From NCBI GenBank assembly GCA_002077065.1, contig NAJO01000001.1, positions 186,001 through 250,000 on the forward strand: DNA of 64,000 nucleotides. Direction: 5' to 3'. Positions 63,276 through 64,000 of this stretch are shown one piece after another (positions within the stretch are counted from its first letter, which is position 1; each line of letters starts with the position of its first letter). The notes beneath the pieces are model-generated. The model was not told where the DNA came from, did not search any database, and worked only from the letters and a program-made list of their open reading frames with translations. Made by a program: the position numbers and the translations under genes. The DNA comes from Cryoendolithus antarcticus. Its lineage: Eukaryota; Ascomycota; Dothideomycetes; Cladosporiales; Cladosporiaceae.

Positions 63276-64000
63276 ATGGAGCGATCAGCTAGGCCACTGG
63301 CACGATGCCTGCGATGTACGCGAACGCACAGCGTCTCGCTGCCCATACGAAGGTTCTCGACCTCCCTCCCATCACGACTCGAAACAGCCACAGACACTCC
63401 CGAAGCGTCCTCGGCACCTCCACCGGGAGTCCTGTCAGCAATGAAGAACCCAGAGATGGTCTCGAAGCCAAATCAGGAACGCCGACTGGAAAAGGAGACC
63501 GGCCAATCACCCATCACATCCCGGCGGCGGCGAGCGCTACTCAAGCAGACTGATGGCATTCCCTTTGAGCAGATGCCATATCAATGCTTCCAGGAGGCAC
63601 GCAAGGTGCTGCAGGAAGACCGCAAGGAGAAGCTGGAAGCGATACAACAGCAGCGGGAGAGGATCGCAAGACTGAAGGAGTCAAGGGTTGAACCTCAGGA
63701 CGAGGGTCGCAAGCAGCACCGACTCGACAGTATGAGGCAGAAGCTGGAAAGGTTGAAGATCCTTGCGGATATCAACGATCCGGTTGTGAAGCGGAGGTTT
63801 GAAGATGGCTTGGGTACATGGGAACCTCTTGACGACTAGCTGCGGGTTGGCACTAACAAGTTTGCAGGCGACATGAACAAGCCTATCTACCGCCATCTTG
63901 CCCACAAGAAATGGCTCGCCTACAAACGACCTCTGCTCATGCAGCGCATCACCCAGATGAATGTCATGCCTGACGTCTTGCCTCATGTTGAGCCATCAAT
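63276..64000 (+). CDS. MRPL35: Mitochondrial large ribosomal subunit protein mL38, 5' part
   Basis: Exon 1 is 63276-63813, the intron is 63814-63867 (GTACAT...GCAG with CTAAC branch site) and exon 2 from 63868 runs off the right edge. A targeting sequence starts it (MERSARPLARCLRCTR, RRFSTSLPSR). Conserved mL38 segments follow: TGQSPITSRRRRALLKQT, IPFEQMPYQCFQEARKVLQE, a Lys/Glu/Arg-rich coiled coil, and after splicing DMNKPIYRHLAHKKWLAYKR. The unspliced frame would stop at 63837. The PEBP-like domain of mL38 lies beyond the window. Its start codon faces that of uL4m. Confidence 0.9.

Overview
The window is nuclear DNA of a filamentous ascomycete (Pezizomycotina, most likely Dothideomycetes). 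The evidence is many short introns of about 50-140 bases with GT...AG ends and CTAAC-like branch sites, fungal-only families (HET, SesA-type NLR, Fmp27, SamB, Ams2/Spt21 GATA protein, fungal_trans C2H2 factor), and gene spacing of 0.2-2.8 kb on both strands. The class-level placement is inference. Exon joins were worked out by hand from splice signals, reading phase and family conservation.

Layout. 1-4.45 kb: the 5' part of a secreted GH16-like gene and a complete Cdc25-type RasGEF, both minus. 7.2-9.7 kb: a C2H2/fungal_trans transcription factor. 10.4-15.3 kb: a tandem array of BTB genes, comprising two intact copies, a C-terminal scrap, a decayed copy, and a copy whose only lesion is one TAA codon. 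16.0-17.8 kb: dihydroxyacetone kinase. 18.0-23.6 kb: a decayed HET gene and an intact SesA/NB-ARC/TPR NLR, both minus, a typical allorecognition neighbourhood. 24.1-30.2 kb: a TFIIIC tau55-like phosphatase, the SmD2 splicing protein and an Ams2/Spt21-type GATA factor. 30.9-32.9 kb: a CorA/Alr magnesium transporter. 34.6-36.6 kb: SamB/Mub1. 37.7-46.6 kb: an intronless gene for the bridge-like lipid-transfer protein Fmp27. 47.1-48.2 kb: CSN5. 48.8-50.1 kb: an intact HET gene. 50.7-54.5 kb: two decayed membrane-protein genes (rhodopsin-like 7TM; GABA-type amino-acid permease). 54.9-56.1 kb: a GPI-type fasciclin protein. 58.6-59.5 kb: Rab7/Ypt7. 60.0-61.4 kb: an SLC35F/Thi74-like carrier. 62.1-64 kb: divergent genes for mitoribosomal uL4m and mL38, the latter cut by the window edge.

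Themes. Housekeeping genes are intact, with conserved tiny exons (a 7-nt first exon in DAK, 22-35-nt first exons elsewhere, a 28-nt last exon in the RasGEF). Accessory genes (BTB, HET, rhodopsin-like, permease) are decaying. Many of their stops and splice lesions can be read as C-to-T or G-to-A changes, as expected after repeat-induced point mutation (RIP). The most unusual signals are a TAA at the same aligned codon in two BTB paralogs, one of which is otherwise intact, and a C-terminal Cys/His motif in this BTB family. No unmistakably new multi-gene system was found; the BTB array and the HET/NLR block are the best places to look.
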